DNA of 53,052 nt from Acidobacteriaceae bacterium (GTDB taxonomy: Bacteria > Acidobacteriota > Terriglobia > Terriglobales > Acidobacteriaceae): NCBI GenBank assembly GCA_025360645.1, contig JANYBT010000012.1, forward strand, positions 1 to 53,052. Direction: 5' to 3'. Both the position numbers and the translations under genes were made by a program. Within the stretch, counting starts at the first letter, position 1. Each line of letters opens with the position of its first letter. Under the pieces are notes generated by a model that searched no databases, was not told the origin of the DNA, and saw only the letters and a program-made list of their open reading frames with translations. Of the stretch, positions 1 through 8,255 are shown in pieces.

Positions 1-34
1 ACCTCGAAATCCAGTTTTGCGGAGCTGCCAACTT

Positions 35-952
35 ATGAAACTCCATCGTTCCCTCGCCTTCCTGACCGCTCTACTGCTGGCGGTCTCGCTTAGTGCGTTC
101 GCCTCCACGGCCGGCACCTTTGATCGCACTTACACCGTGAAGGGCCCGGTGGATCTCGAAGTCCTCACCCACTCCGGCGACATCATCGTGCGCAACGGCG
201 GCGGCAACACTGTCACCATCCATGCCAGAATCCACGTCGGCTACAGCCTGTTCAGCTCCGACCGCAGGGCCGAAGTGGAAGAGTTGCAGCGCAATCCTCC
301 CCTTCACCAGTCCGGCAACACCATCCGCATCGACTATGTGAACACCAACAACATTTCCATTGACTACGAAATCACTACGCCAGCCGAGACCAAGCTCCGC
401 GGCCACAGCGGCTCCGGCAACCAGACCATCGAAGGCTTGTCCGGCGCCATCGATTTGGAGACCGGTTCCGGTGACGTGAAGTTAGACCGCCTCTCCGGCG
501 AGGTCCATACTCAGAGCGGCTCCGGCAATATGCGCGCCCACGATATCTCCGGCACCCTGCGGGCCCGCGCGGGCAGCGGGGACATCGAAGTGGACCAGCG
601 TGGCTCCGGCAACGTCGACGCCCGCACCGGTTCTGGCAATATCCACGTGCAGGGTCTCAGCGCAGGCTTCCGCGCCGACGCGGGCAGCGGCGACATCACT
701 GCCGAGGGCCTGCCCAAGAGTGACTGGGAAGTGCGCACTGGTTCCGGCACCGTCACCCTGAAAATTCCGTCCAACGCCGCCTTTGACGTGGACCTTTCCA
801 CTGGGTCCGGCAGTTTGGATGTGGCCCATCCGGTATCCACCACCATCCAGGGGCATGTGCAGGAATATCACAAGCGGGTCGCAGGCAAAGTAAACGGCGG
901 CGGCCCCCATGTGCTGGTCCACACCGGCTCAGGAGACGTTCGCATTCAATAG
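35..952 (+). CDS. Secreted DUF4097-type GSGD-repeat beta-strand protein
   Basis: The product is about 305 residues with an N-terminal signal peptide (Lys/Arg, then a Leu/Ala-rich core, then a small-residue cleavage zone near residues 20-25). From about residue 100 onward it carries a repeat of roughly 20 residues centred on G-S-G-[DNS] (TGSGDVKL, SGSGNMRA, AGSGDIEV, TGSGNIHV, AGSGDITA, TGSGTVTL, TGSGSLDV, TGSGDVRI). This is the signature of DUF4097-family proteins, thought to fold as a beta-helix or sheet stack. I chose the ATG at 35; an in-frame TTG at 17 would add six residues before the signal peptide and looks less likely. The protein should be periplasmic or surface exposed. Its function is unknown and no catalytic motif is visible. 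The family is common in Acidobacteriota and Bacteroidota. A weak hairpin lies just downstream. Confidence 0.85.
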   Translation: MKLHRSLAFLTALLLAVSLSAFASTAGTFDRTYTVKGPVDLEVLTHSGDIIVRNGGGNTVTIHARIHVGYSLFSSDRRAEVEELQRNPPLHQSGNTIRIDYVNTNNISIDYEITTPAETKLRGHSGSGNQTIEGLSGAIDLETGSGDVKLDRLSGEVHTQSGSGNMRAHDISGTLRARAGSGDIEVDQRGSGNVDARTGSGNIHVQGLSAGFRADAGSGDITAEGLPKSDWEVRTGSGTVTLKIPSNAAFDVDLSTGSGSLDVAHPVSTTIQGHVQEYHKRVAGKVNGGGPHVLVHTGSGDVRIQ

Positions 953-1388
953 CTGGCCTCAGGTTTACAGTTATTCATCGCAAAGGCGGGGAGGTCGAGC
1001 GCTCCGCGCCTCCCCCTCGTCTTGAGGGTAGATTTCCCGACGTCGAATTTCCGCCAAATTGACAATCGCTGCAAATATCGTATATCTTATTGATTTCATT
1101 GGACTTGGCGGGAAATCAGATGCCCAGCGGCGTTCCAGCGCCTCCCTCAAACCGCAAATGACGATGCGACCCCTGGCGTAAAACCATCGCTAGTGCCATC
1201 AGGAGGGCCGTGGCGCCACGGGAGGCTTCGGGAAGGCATTCGAGGTCATCCCAGGGTCCGCCGTACCTTAAAACGCTTCCTACAGCCTTTATGTGCAAAG
1301 TTTTGCGACTTTCCACATCCCAGGAGTTTTCTGACAGAAAATCCCCCTCGCCTCACGGCCCACCGAAACTGTCCCCCGCCTCCACCGC
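953..1388. other. Gene-poor stretch with a hairpin, an orphan promoter-like site and a palindrome
   Basis: I find no convincing coding frame here. A hairpin at 988-1015 (GGGGAGG pairing with CCTCCCC) sits about 35 bases after the preceding stop, but no T-run follows, so it is only a weak terminator candidate. A sigma70-like site faces right at 1059-1086. A perfect 14-base palindrome lies at 1208-1221 and a TTTTCTG-A-CAGAAAA inverted repeat at 1327-1341. The short frames in this stretch have no family features. Confidence 0.4.
1059..1086 (+). promoter_or_regulatory. Putative sigma70-type promoter without an obvious gene
   Basis: A perfect TTGACA at 1059-1064 is followed, after 16 bases, by TATATC at 1081-1086 in a locally AT-rich patch of an otherwise GC-rich region. 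No start codon with a plausible reading frame follows for at least 500 bases on this strand. It may drive a small RNA or be fortuitous. Confidence 0.3.
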
Positions 1389-1619
1389 CTAGCCCTTCTG
1401 CCTGGGATTCACGTACCGCTCTATTTCGCCCGTCCACTTCAGAAAGTGCCACAGGTTAACCCGCTCCCGCCACAGAAACTCCCAGAACTCCAGGAAGCCG
1501 ATCTGGGTCATCTTGATTCCGGTGTAGGTCTCGATGCGCCAGAGCAAGTAAGGGCTGCGCCATGGAGTGAGGCGGTGGCCGCGAGTCGAATTCCACAGAA
1601 AACGCAACGCTTGCTTCAT
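1389..1619 (-). CDS. Small Trp-rich hypothetical protein
   Basis: From the ATG at 1619 this gives 76 residues with seven tryptophans, many aromatic residues and a basic character. The pattern (FLWNSTRGHRLTPWRSPYL, then WRIETYTG, then EFWEFLWRER and HFLKW) looks like a real conserved protein rather than an antisense artefact, because aromatic and charged residues alternate in an amphipathic way and low-complexity text is absent. I recall similar short proteins in acidobacterial genomes but cannot name a family. A TTG at 1658 would add 13 Pro-rich residues. No good ribosome binding site separates the two choices. No signal peptide, membrane segment or Cys motif is visible. It is transcribed divergently from the PepSY gene. 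The function is unknown. Confidence 0.5.
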   Translation of the reverse strand: MKQALRFLWNSTRGHRLTPWRSPYLLWRIETYTGIKMTQIGFLEFWEFLWRERVNLWHFLKWTGEIERYVNPRQKG

Positions 1620-1721
1620 CGGTGGTGGCGGATGCCGCTCCCATATTGCCACACTCAACCCTCCCGCCGTTTATCGCACGTTTAGCAAGCGCTGGATAGA
1701 ATTGAATTGGAGGATTCAATC

Positions 1722-2087
1722 ATGAAGCTGTTTGCACCGAAGTTCATTTCAACGATGTTGGTCATGATCGCGCTGTCCGGCTTTGGCCTGGCAAGCAAAC
1801 AACCCGACCCGGCCCTGGCCAAAGAAGCCAAGGTCACCATGGCGGACGCAGAAAAGACCGCACTCGCCAAAGCACCCGGCAAAATCAAGAGCAAGGAACT
1901 GGAAAAGGAAAAGGACAAACTGATCTATTCGTTCGACATCCGGACCAAAGACGGCAAGATGCACGAAGTCAACGTCGATGCCATCACCGGAGAAATGATC
2001 GACGACACCGTGGAGAACCCTGCCGACGAAGCCAAAGAAAAGGCGATGGACAAGCAGGAAAAGAAAGACAAGAAAAAGCCGCAGTAA
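1722..2087 (+). CDS. Secreted PepSY-domain protein
   Basis: This encodes 121 residues with a signal peptide (MKLFAPKF, then a hydrophobic segment, cleavage near residues 22-24). A single PepSY-like domain follows, covering roughly residues 35-100: an alpha segment with 'ADAEKTALAKAPGKIKSKEL', a beta hairpin 'LIYSFDIRTKDGKMHEVNVD' and the typical 'DAITGEMI' ending. The tail is very Lys/Asp/Glu rich. PepSY domains usually inhibit proteases or bind small ligands in the periplasm; which applies here is not known. The ATG at 1722 is favoured over the in-frame TTG at 1707 because GGAGG at 1709-1713 sits 8 bases before it. The next gene is convergent, 42 bases away. Confidence 0.85.
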   Translation: MKLFAPKFISTMLVMIALSGFGLASKQPDPALAKEAKVTMADAEKTALAKAPGKIKSKELEKEKDKLIYSFDIRTKDGKMHEVNVDAITGEMIDDTVENPADEAKEKAMDKQEKKDKKKPQ

Positions 2088-2129
2088 GCTCGTAAGCGAT
2101 TCCAGGCTCCCATCGTCACCGTGGTTTCG

Positions 2130-3011
2130 TCACGGCGCTGGTGGGGGCGCGCTCCCTGCGATGGCGTGTGACTGGAACTCCAGCGACGCGGGCAGATGTG
2201 CGCTGAAATAGGCGATGTTGTGGCGTCCGGGGTAGAGATGGTATTCGTGCCGGACGCCAAGTTTGGTCAGTTCCTCGTCCAGCTGTTTCGCCCCGTGTTC
2301 AAAACCGAAATTGTCTTCGGTGCCGCAATCGAAATAAATCTTGAGACGCTTGATGGCGGCGGCGTTCTGGCGCGCCAGAGTGAACGGAGTGTTGGCGCGC
2401 CAGTAGGCGGGGTCCAGCGGACGTCCAAACGGCGTGGTGCGGCCCTCGGCCTCGCCAAAATCCAAATCTTCAGGGAAATCTTCAATCAGCGCCGCACTGT
2501 GGGCGCTGACCGCCGCAAACATCTGCGGATACTTAAAGGCATAGTGCAACGCGCCATACCCGCCCATGGAGATGCCGCTGATGCCGCGGTGGGCGCTGGT
2601 GCCGAAGGCGCGGTAGCGGCGTTCGATGGCAGGGATGAACTCGCGAATGAAAAAATCCTCGTAGCGGCTGCGGCCATCGCGCGAGTTCACGTAGAAAGTG
2701 GCTCCGGCAGCCGGGGTCACTAGAATGAAGTCGCCAATTTTCCGCTTGGCGCGCAGATCGTCGAGCAGGCTCCATCCTCCCATCTCCACCATGTTCTGTT
2801 CGCTCTGGCCCAGGCCGTGCAGCTGATAGAGCACGGCAAACTTGGCGGTCTTATTCTGGTCGTAGTTTTCGGGCAGCACCGCGCAGTAGCGGACCGAAGT
2901 GCCCAGGATTTTACTGGGAATGACGTCGCACTCGGCGCGGCCCGCCGCCAGTGCGGGAGCAACCGCGGCGAGCAGCAATCCCAGCCAGACTGCGACGGCG
3001 CGCCTACTCAT
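2130..3011 (-). CDS. Secreted esterase D-family alpha/beta hydrolase
   Basis: This is a 293-residue secreted esterase with a clear signal peptide ending near Ala22-Ala23. The alpha/beta-hydrolase nucleophile elbow is GISMGG with Ser148. The acid residue is likely the Asp in 'CGTEDNFGF' and the base the His in 'YPGRHNIAYFSAH'. The fold resembles the esterase D / S-formylglutathione hydrolase / feruloyl-esterase group. The substrate cannot be told from sequence, but a periplasmic or extracellular carboxylester is likely. Its start overlaps the end of the upstream ABC permease gene by 8 bases, so it is probably translationally coupled to the transporter and is the last gene of that operon. Confidence 0.9.
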   Translation of the reverse strand: MSRRAVAVWLGLLLAAVAPALAAGRAECDVIPSKILGTSVRYCAVLPENYDQNKTAKFAVLYQLHGLGQSEQNMVEMGGWSLLDDLRAKRKIGDFILVTPAAGATFYVNSRDGRSRYEDFFIREFIPAIERRYRAFGTSAHRGISGISMGGYGALHYAFKYPQMFAAVSAHSAALIEDFPEDLDFGEAEGRTTPFGRPLDPAYWRANTPFTLARQNAAAIKRLKIYFDCGTEDNFGFEHGAKQLDEELTKLGVRHEYHLYPGRHNIAYFSAHLPASLEFQSHAIAGSAPPPAP

Positions 3012-4386
3012 ATCGCAGAGCCTGCACGGGGTCGAGTTTGGAAGCGCGGGCCGCGGGATAGAGTCCGGCGATCAGGCTGACCACGATGGAGAAACCGATC
3101 GCGGCAAAGATCAGCCAGAGCGGCGAGGCCCAGATGGTTTCCGGCGGCATGTCGCGGCGCTGCAACCACAGGTTGGTGCCGAAATTGATGGCGCGTCCGA
3201 TGCCCCAGCCCAGAATCACGCCGAACACTCCGCCCAGCAATCCCATGGCTCCGGCTTCGGCGAAGAAGAGCGTCTTGACGTCGCCGTCACTGGCGCCGAT
3301 GGCTTTCATGATGCCGATTTCGCGACGCCGCTCCAGCACCGCCATGACCAGGGTGTTGATAATCGCCAGCGATGCCACCGCCAGGGCAAGGCTGCCGAAG
3401 ATTCCCAGAAATAAATCGAGCACGGTGAAGAATCGGCGCAGCCCTTTGGTGGCGTCGAGGATCGAGAAGGTGCGGTAGCCAAGTTTCTTCACCGCATCCT
3501 GCACCTGCTGCACCTTGCCTGCGCTAGCCACTCGCACCACCAGCGCGAGATAAGTCTTCTCGCCGGCAGCATCGCCGGTGAGGCCGCGCATGTCGGAGTA
3601 TTGCATCATGTTGAGGTTTTCCACCAATTGGCTGGGAATGAACACTCGCGCACGCGAAATGCTCCTCATGCCGCCGAAAGGCTCCTGCTCGATGATGCCG
3701 ACAATCTTCAGCGGCTGCTCTTTGCGCACCACGCTGAAGCCACCGCCGCCACCCAGCGAGGCGTTGGGGTTGGAGTCATCCGCAACTGCGCCGGGGGACG
3801 ACGAGCCCGCCATGGACTGCCTCTCGGCATAGCGCAAAACAAGTTCCTGCCCAATCACCGAGTTGGGATCTTTCTCATTCAAATCTTTGGCGAAGTCGAG
3901 TTGGACGATGGCTTCCGGTGCGGTGGCCGATGCGAAGAAACGGCCCTTCATACCATCGAAGCTCTCATTCTCTTTGGCCGACTGCGTTAGTCCGGCGACA
4001 AAGGCTGCGTGGGTCGCGTCCGCATAGCGCACCTCGCCCATGAAGCGCACTTCGGGCGAGACTTCGAGCACGCCGGGAATGGTGGCCAAGTCTTTGCGCG
4101 CAGCGTCGTCGAGAGCACGCGCCTTGCTGACATCCACTTTGCGCTCTTGCTTGCGCTGGTCGGGGTCGCTTTCGCGGAAGTCGCGGAGCGAAGTGACATA
4201 GACGGTATCGAACAGGCCAGATTTGGAGAGGCGGCGGTTGGCCAGGTCTTGCAGGCCCGCGCCCAGAGACAGCATGGCCACCAGCGAGGCGACTCCAATG
4301 CTAATGCCGGCAGTGGTGAGGGCGTTGCGGAGCATGGATTCGCGCAGATTGCGTCCCGCGAGTTCGAGCAGATCGTAGGATTTCAT
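3004..4386 (-). CDS. ABC transporter permease, MacB/FtsX type
   Basis: The 460 residues follow the MacB permease layout. There is one N-terminal transmembrane helix (residues about 22-47), then a large periplasmic MacB_PCD-like domain (about 50-320), then three C-terminal helices in an FtsX domain. It closes with the family-typical 'GLYPAARASKLDPVQALRYE'. The periplasmic domain contains a Gly-rich loop ('NASLGGGGGF'). It should partner with the ATPase encoded immediately upstream, since the genes overlap by the four bases ATGA. Transporters of this class act on lipoproteins, peptides or envelope stress by mechanotransmission rather than classical transport. No membrane-fusion protein (MacA-like) gene lies in the cluster, so the system is either partner-free or uses one encoded elsewhere. 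Confidence 0.92.
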   Translation of the reverse strand: MKSYDLLELAGRNLRESMLRNALTTAGISIGVASLVAMLSLGAGLQDLANRRLSKSGLFDTVYVTSLRDFRESDPDQRKQERKVDVSKARALDDAARKDLATIPGVLEVSPEVRFMGEVRYADATHAAFVAGLTQSAKENESFDGMKGRFFASATAPEAIVQLDFAKDLNEKDPNSVIGQELVLRYAERQSMAGSSSPGAVADDSNPNASLGGGGGFSVVRKEQPLKIVGIIEQEPFGGMRSISRARVFIPSQLVENLNMMQYSDMRGLTGDAAGEKTYLALVVRVASAGKVQQVQDAVKKLGYRTFSILDATKGLRRFFTVLDLFLGIFGSLALAVASLAIINTLVMAVLERRREIGIMKAIGASDGDVKTLFFAEAGAMGLLGGVFGVILGWGIGRAINFGTNLWLQRRDMPPETIWASPLWLIFAAIGFSIVVSLIAGLYPAARASKLDPVQALRYE

Positions 4387-5102
4387 CGCGCCAACTCCGG
4401 CTCAGCCGCAGACTGGGTTACGACCTTGCCGTCGGCCATAAACACCAGGCGCTGCGCAAACTTCTCCGCCAACGAACGTTCGTGGGTCACCATGACGATA
4501 GTCATTTTCAAATCTTGGTTGCAGCGGCGAATGACGTTCATGATTTCGCCTCCGGTACGGCTGTCGAGATTGCCGGTAGGCTCGTCGGCCAGCAGAATGG
4601 ATGGATTGTTGATGAGCGCACGCGCAATGGAGACGCGTTGTTGCTCTCCGCCGGAAAGCTCGGTCGGCCGATGGCTGATGCGCTGGCCCAACTCCACGCG
4701 GTCCAGCGCCTGACGAACCACATCCTGGCGGCTGGAGCGCTCGGTTTCTGCGAAGCGCAGTGGCAGTTCGACGTTTTCAAACACGGTCATGCTGGGAATC
4801 AAATTGAATGACTGGAACACCATGCCGACCGTGAGACGGCGATGGTGAGAGAGTTCCTGGGAAGACATCTGGGCCAGGTTGCGGCCGCCGACCGTAATGG
4901 AGCCGGCAGTGGCACGGTCGAGTCCGGCAATCAAGTTCAGCAGCGTGGACTTGCCGGAACCGGAAGCGCCGAGCAGAGCCACGAATTCGCCGGGCGCAAC
5001 CGAGAGCGACACATCATCGACGGAGCGGATGACGGCGGTCCCCAGCGTGTAGTAGCGGGAGAGATGTTCCGCGTGAATGGCAAAATCGGGAGTGTCTTTC
5101 AT
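4383..5102 (-). CDS. ABC transporter ATP-binding protein, LolD/MacB type
   Basis: This 239-residue ATPase has all the nucleotide-binding motifs: Walker A GASGSGKST, Q-loop 'VFQSFNLIPSMTV', signature LSGGEQQRVSIARAL, Walker B ILLADEPTGNLD and H-loop 'VMVTHE'. The 'FNLIP' and 'ADEPTGNLD' forms are typical of the LolD/MacB/FtsE subclass that works with FtsX-type permeases. The ATG at 5102 (MKDTPDF) is preferred. The frame stays open 67 codons further upstream, but that part is low-complexity Ser/Thr/Pro text lying over the end of the preceding gene. It overlaps the permease gene by ATGA, so the two are translationally coupled. Confidence 0.93.
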   Translation of the reverse strand: MKDTPDFAIHAEHLSRYYTLGTAVIRSVDDVSLSVAPGEFVALLGASGSGKSTLLNLIAGLDRATAGSITVGGRNLAQMSSQELSHHRRLTVGMVFQSFNLIPSMTVFENVELPLRFAETERSSRQDVVRQALDRVELGQRISHRPTELSGGEQQRVSIARALINNPSILLADEPTGNLDSRTGGEIMNVIRRCNQDLKMTIVMVTHERSLAEKFAQRLVFMADGKVVTQSAAEPELAR

Positions 5103-5130
5103 GGGAGCGCTGGGACGCAGGGTATCCAAC

Positions 5131-7023
5131 CTAGTTTCCGGAGCCGCTGATGACACGCATGGGGTCGAGTCTGGCTTCGCGGCCGTCGCCGTTGTTTTTG
5201 TCAGAGGGCTCAATCTTGTCGCCCTCGCCGGGAGCGAGGAAGAGGTTGGATTCCAGACCATGCTGGCGGTTGTAGAGATCGAAGTAGCGGCCACCGAGTG
5301 CATACAGCGACTCGTGATTGCCGTGCTCGAGAACGCTGCCCGCTTCGATCACCAAAATCTGGTCCGCACGACGAATGGTCGAGAGGCGATGAGCAATCAC
5401 AAACGTCGTGCGGCCCTTCATCAGGTAAGACAAACCTTCCTGAATCAATTGCTCTGACTCGGAATCCAGGCTGGACGTTGCCTCGTCGAGGATAAGAATG
5501 CGCGGATCGGCGAGAATGGCGCGCGCAATGGAGACGCGTTGGCGCTGGCCGCCGGAAAGTTTGACGCCGCGCTCGCCGATGATGGTGTCATAGCCCTCGG
5601 CAAAACGCTCGGCGAACTCGTCCACCCGCGCAATGCGGCATGCGCTCAGAATTTCTTCTTCCGTAGCGGCGGGGCGCGAGAAGGAAATGTTCTCGCGAAT
5701 GCTACCGTCAAACAAGAACGAATCCTGCAATACCAGGCCCAGGTGGGTGCGGTAGGAATCCAGGCGCACGGTCGAGAGATCGACACCATCCACCAGCACT
5801 TCGCCGGAGGTGGGAACGTGAAAGGCTGAGATCAGGCCGATGGTCGTGGACTTGCCGGAGCCGGAAGAGCCGACCAGCGCAGTCACCGTGCCGGGACGAG
5901 CGTGGAAGGAAACATCGTTGAGGACGGGCTTGCCGGGATCGTACTCGAAATTGACGCGGCGGAACTCGACGTCGCCGGTGAAGCCGGGCAAGGCGACGGT
6001 GCGGCGCGGGTCAGCGTCTTCCGGGCTTTCATTCAACACTTCGCGGGTCCGTTCAAGTCCAGCGATGGCCTCGGTAAGCTGCGTCCCGATGGAGACGGCG
6101 CTGATCAGCGGCACTGTCATGAATGCCAGGAACGCGGTGTAGGAGAAAAGTTCGCCGAGCGTAATGGCGCCGCTCAACACTTGGCGCGACCCCACCAACC
6201 ATACGATTGCGCCGATCACCCCCAACAACACGCTGGAAGAGAGGCTCATCACCGAAGTGGCGGTAAGCGTCTTGAGCACGTTGTCGAGCAGGCGATTGAC
6301 GCCGGTGCCAAAGACTGCATGCTCGCGCTCTTCGGCGTGGTAGCCCTTCACCACCCGAACCCCGCCCAGAGACTCGGTCAAGCGGCCGGTGACGTCGGCG
6401 GTGATCTTGCCGCGCTCGCGGAAAATCGGACGGATGGTCTTGAATGCCTTGCTCAAGGCAATGGCAAAGATACTGAGAAACGCGATGGCGATCAGCGTCA
6501 TCTGGGTGCTGATGCGAAACAGGACCACCATGGCAATCGCGGCGGTGAGCAAGCCACCGAGGAATTCGACGAGTCCGGTGCCCACCAGATTGCGCACCCC
6601 CTCCACATCCGACATGATGCGCGAAACCAGCACTCCGGTCTTGTTGGAATCGTAGTAGGCGACGGGCAGGCGTCCGACATGTTGCTGCACCTTCATGCGC
6701 AGTTCGGCGATCAGGCGCTGGCCCGCTTTTGACAGAAGCTGTGTGAGGGCAAACGAAGTGACTCCCTGGGTCAGAGTTGCAGCGAGCACGCCGATGACAA
6801 TGGGAAGCAGCAGATTGCTCTGGTGCCTGGTGATGACGTTGTCCACCAGATAGCGGGTGGAGAATGGCAGAGCCAAGCCGCATACGCGGTTGATGGCCAT
6901 CAGCAAGAGGCCGACTAACAGCAGACCTTTGCGAGGCCGCATCAGCGCCAAAATTTCAGGCAGGGCGGTGCGGAAGTTGAGTCGGGGCTTCGGCTTGGCG
7001 GGGAGAGCTTGAGCGTGATTCAC
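5131..7023 (-). CDS. ABC exporter half-transporter (TMD-NBD fusion, MsbA-like)
   Basis: The 630-residue protein joins a six-helix type IV exporter membrane domain (residues about 30-330) to a C-terminal ATPase (about 365-600). Motifs are Walker A GSSGSGKST, signature LSGGQRQRVSIARA, Walker B ILILDEATSSLD and H-loop 'IAHRLSTI'. It would act as a homodimer in the inner membrane, exporting a lipid, peptide or drug. A Gly/Asp/Lys-rich tail of about 30 residues follows the ATPase. The assigned start is a GTG with no strong ribosome binding site; a start a few codons downstream is possible. The gene is first in a same-strand cluster with the LolD-type ATPase (28-base gap), permease and esterase, so transcription is probably shared. 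Confidence 0.9.
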   Translation of the reverse strand: MNHAQALPAKPKPRLNFRTALPEILALMRPRKGLLLVGLLLMAINRVCGLALPFSTRYLVDNVITRHQSNLLLPIVIGVLAATLTQGVTSFALTQLLSKAGQRLIAELRMKVQQHVGRLPVAYYDSNKTGVLVSRIMSDVEGVRNLVGTGLVEFLGGLLTAAIAMVVLFRISTQMTLIAIAFLSIFAIALSKAFKTIRPIFRERGKITADVTGRLTESLGGVRVVKGYHAEEREHAVFGTGVNRLLDNVLKTLTATSVMSLSSSVLLGVIGAIVWLVGSRQVLSGAITLGELFSYTAFLAFMTVPLISAVSIGTQLTEAIAGLERTREVLNESPEDADPRRTVALPGFTGDVEFRRVNFEYDPGKPVLNDVSFHARPGTVTALVGSSGSGKSTTIGLISAFHVPTSGEVLVDGVDLSTVRLDSYRTHLGLVLQDSFLFDGSIRENISFSRPAATEEEILSACRIARVDEFAERFAEGYDTIIGERGVKLSGGQRQRVSIARAILADPRILILDEATSSLDSESEQLIQEGLSYLMKGRTTFVIAHRLSTIRRADQILVIEAGSVLEHGNHESLYALGGRYFDLYNRQHGLESNLFLAPGEGDKIEPSDKNNGDGREARLDPMRVISGSGN

Positions 7024-7110
7024 TAGAGCATTGGACGCGAATTGCGGGGTGGCGGGTGCAAAAACATCTGTAAAGAAGCGTCAAGGATCGGCGGAGAAGA
7101 AGGCAAGGAA

Positions 7111-7149
7111 TAGAAAAATAGCCAGGCAGAGAGGGGGTCTGAGCCTGGC
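7111..7149 (-). terminator. Rho-independent terminator of the HAF-repeat gene
   Basis: Read on the minus strand, a 7-bp stem GCCAGGC/GCCTGGC (extended inside by AGA/TCT, arms at 7143-7149 and 7121-7127) is followed directly by TATTTTTCTATT. It lies about 45 bases past the stop of the gene ending at 7194, which is a canonical arrangement. Confidence 0.7.
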
Positions 7150-7193
7150 CGTGTCGTAATAAAGAGCTAAGAGCGCCTGCGTGGCAACAAGCT

Positions 7194-8057
7194 TTATTTC
7201 GACGGCACGCCCTTAGATCCCTGACGAACCGTGCTGCCGGTGGGCAGGAATGTGCCGGAAATCTGCAGCTTGTTGTTAACTCCGTCGATTCCGGTCATGG
7301 TTCCACTGGGATCCGACAGTTCCAAATAGTGACCATTCTGGTAGAGAGAGCCGTGGACGTTGCCTGCGGCGTCGAGCCACGAGTAGGCGATGTTGGCTAA
7401 ATTGTTGATGGAGTGAGCCAGAGTGAGGGTCGCCCCCGGGACATGAAGTTCGGTGTACACCCCGGCGTTGTAGATCGAAGAGTGGAACACGCTGACTACA
7501 TCCACCCATTGAACAATGATCTGTCCGCTGCTGTTGATGCTGTCAGGGATGGTGGCGGTGGCGCCGGGCACGTCCAAGGTGGTGTAGGAGCCATTGTTGT
7601 AGATGAAACCGTGAGTTCCCGATACGTCGGAGAACTGGCCTACCACTTCGCCCGCATCGTTGATGCCATACGCGATGGTACCGCTGGCGCCGGGAGGAGT
7701 GATATCGGTGAAGACGCCGTTCTGGTAGCTGAATCCGATCGCGATATTGGAGGAGTTGTTGTAGTAACCGGCGATGGCGCCGGAGGCATTGATGGAGAAG
7801 CACTGGGTGAGGGTGCCGCCGGGGTGATCGATGGTGGTGACGGTCTTGCCGGCAAATTCGACCCCGTGCAGGGTGCCAACCGCATCCGTGTACCAGCCTG
7901 CGACCACGCCGGAATCGTTGATGCCGTAGACGACAGTTTGCTGCGCCCCCGCCACCTGGAGAGTAGCGAACTTGTAGTTAGGGGCCGCAGCCATGGCCAA
8001 TGAAGTCAGCGCGATGCAAACCAGCAGAGCGAGAGAAAAGAACCGCGTTGTAGTCAC
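7194..8057 (-). CDS. Secreted HAF-repeat protein
   Basis: The 287 residues start with a signal peptide (cleavage after about residue 23, 'LAMAAA'). At least five repeats of roughly 40 residues follow, each with an [IV]-N-[DNS]-[SA]-G-x-[IV] turn such as 'GINDSGVVAGWY', 'SINASGAIAGYY', 'GINDAGEVVGQF' and 'SINSSGQIIVQW', often followed by a hydrophobic strand ending in DVPGA or HPGG. This is the HAF (extracellular) repeat, predicted to form a beta-propeller-like surface protein. The start is a GTG with GAGGAG about 7 bases upstream. The gene is divergent from the HTH-TolB-TPR gene and ends at a strong terminator. Its ligand or role is unknown. Confidence 0.85.
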   Translation of the reverse strand: MTTTRFFSLALLVCIALTSLAMAAAPNYKFATLQVAGAQQTVVYGINDSGVVAGWYTDAVGTLHGVEFAGKTVTTIDHPGGTLTQCFSINASGAIAGYYNNSSNIAIGFSYQNGVFTDITPPGASGTIAYGINDAGEVVGQFSDVSGTHGFIYNNGSYTTLDVPGATATIPDSINSSGQIIVQWVDVVSVFHSSIYNAGVYTELHVPGATLTLAHSINNLANIAYSWLDAAGNVHGSLYQNGHYLELSDPSGTMTGIDGVNNKLQISGTFLPTGSTVRQGSKGVPSK

Positions 8058-8255
8058 AGAGACTCCTCGTCAGTATTGAAGGTTGGTGGAAAAACCTGGA
8101 AACGCGAAATCTGATCGCTCGCAGACGGATGCCAAGAGGGCACGTCTGGGCCATAGATCCCACCCCGAGGCGAGTTATAATTCGGAAGCGGCAACTACAC
8201 AAGCGACCTAAGACGACACCAGGCGACATAACGGGACGGCTGACAGTCAGGCGGA

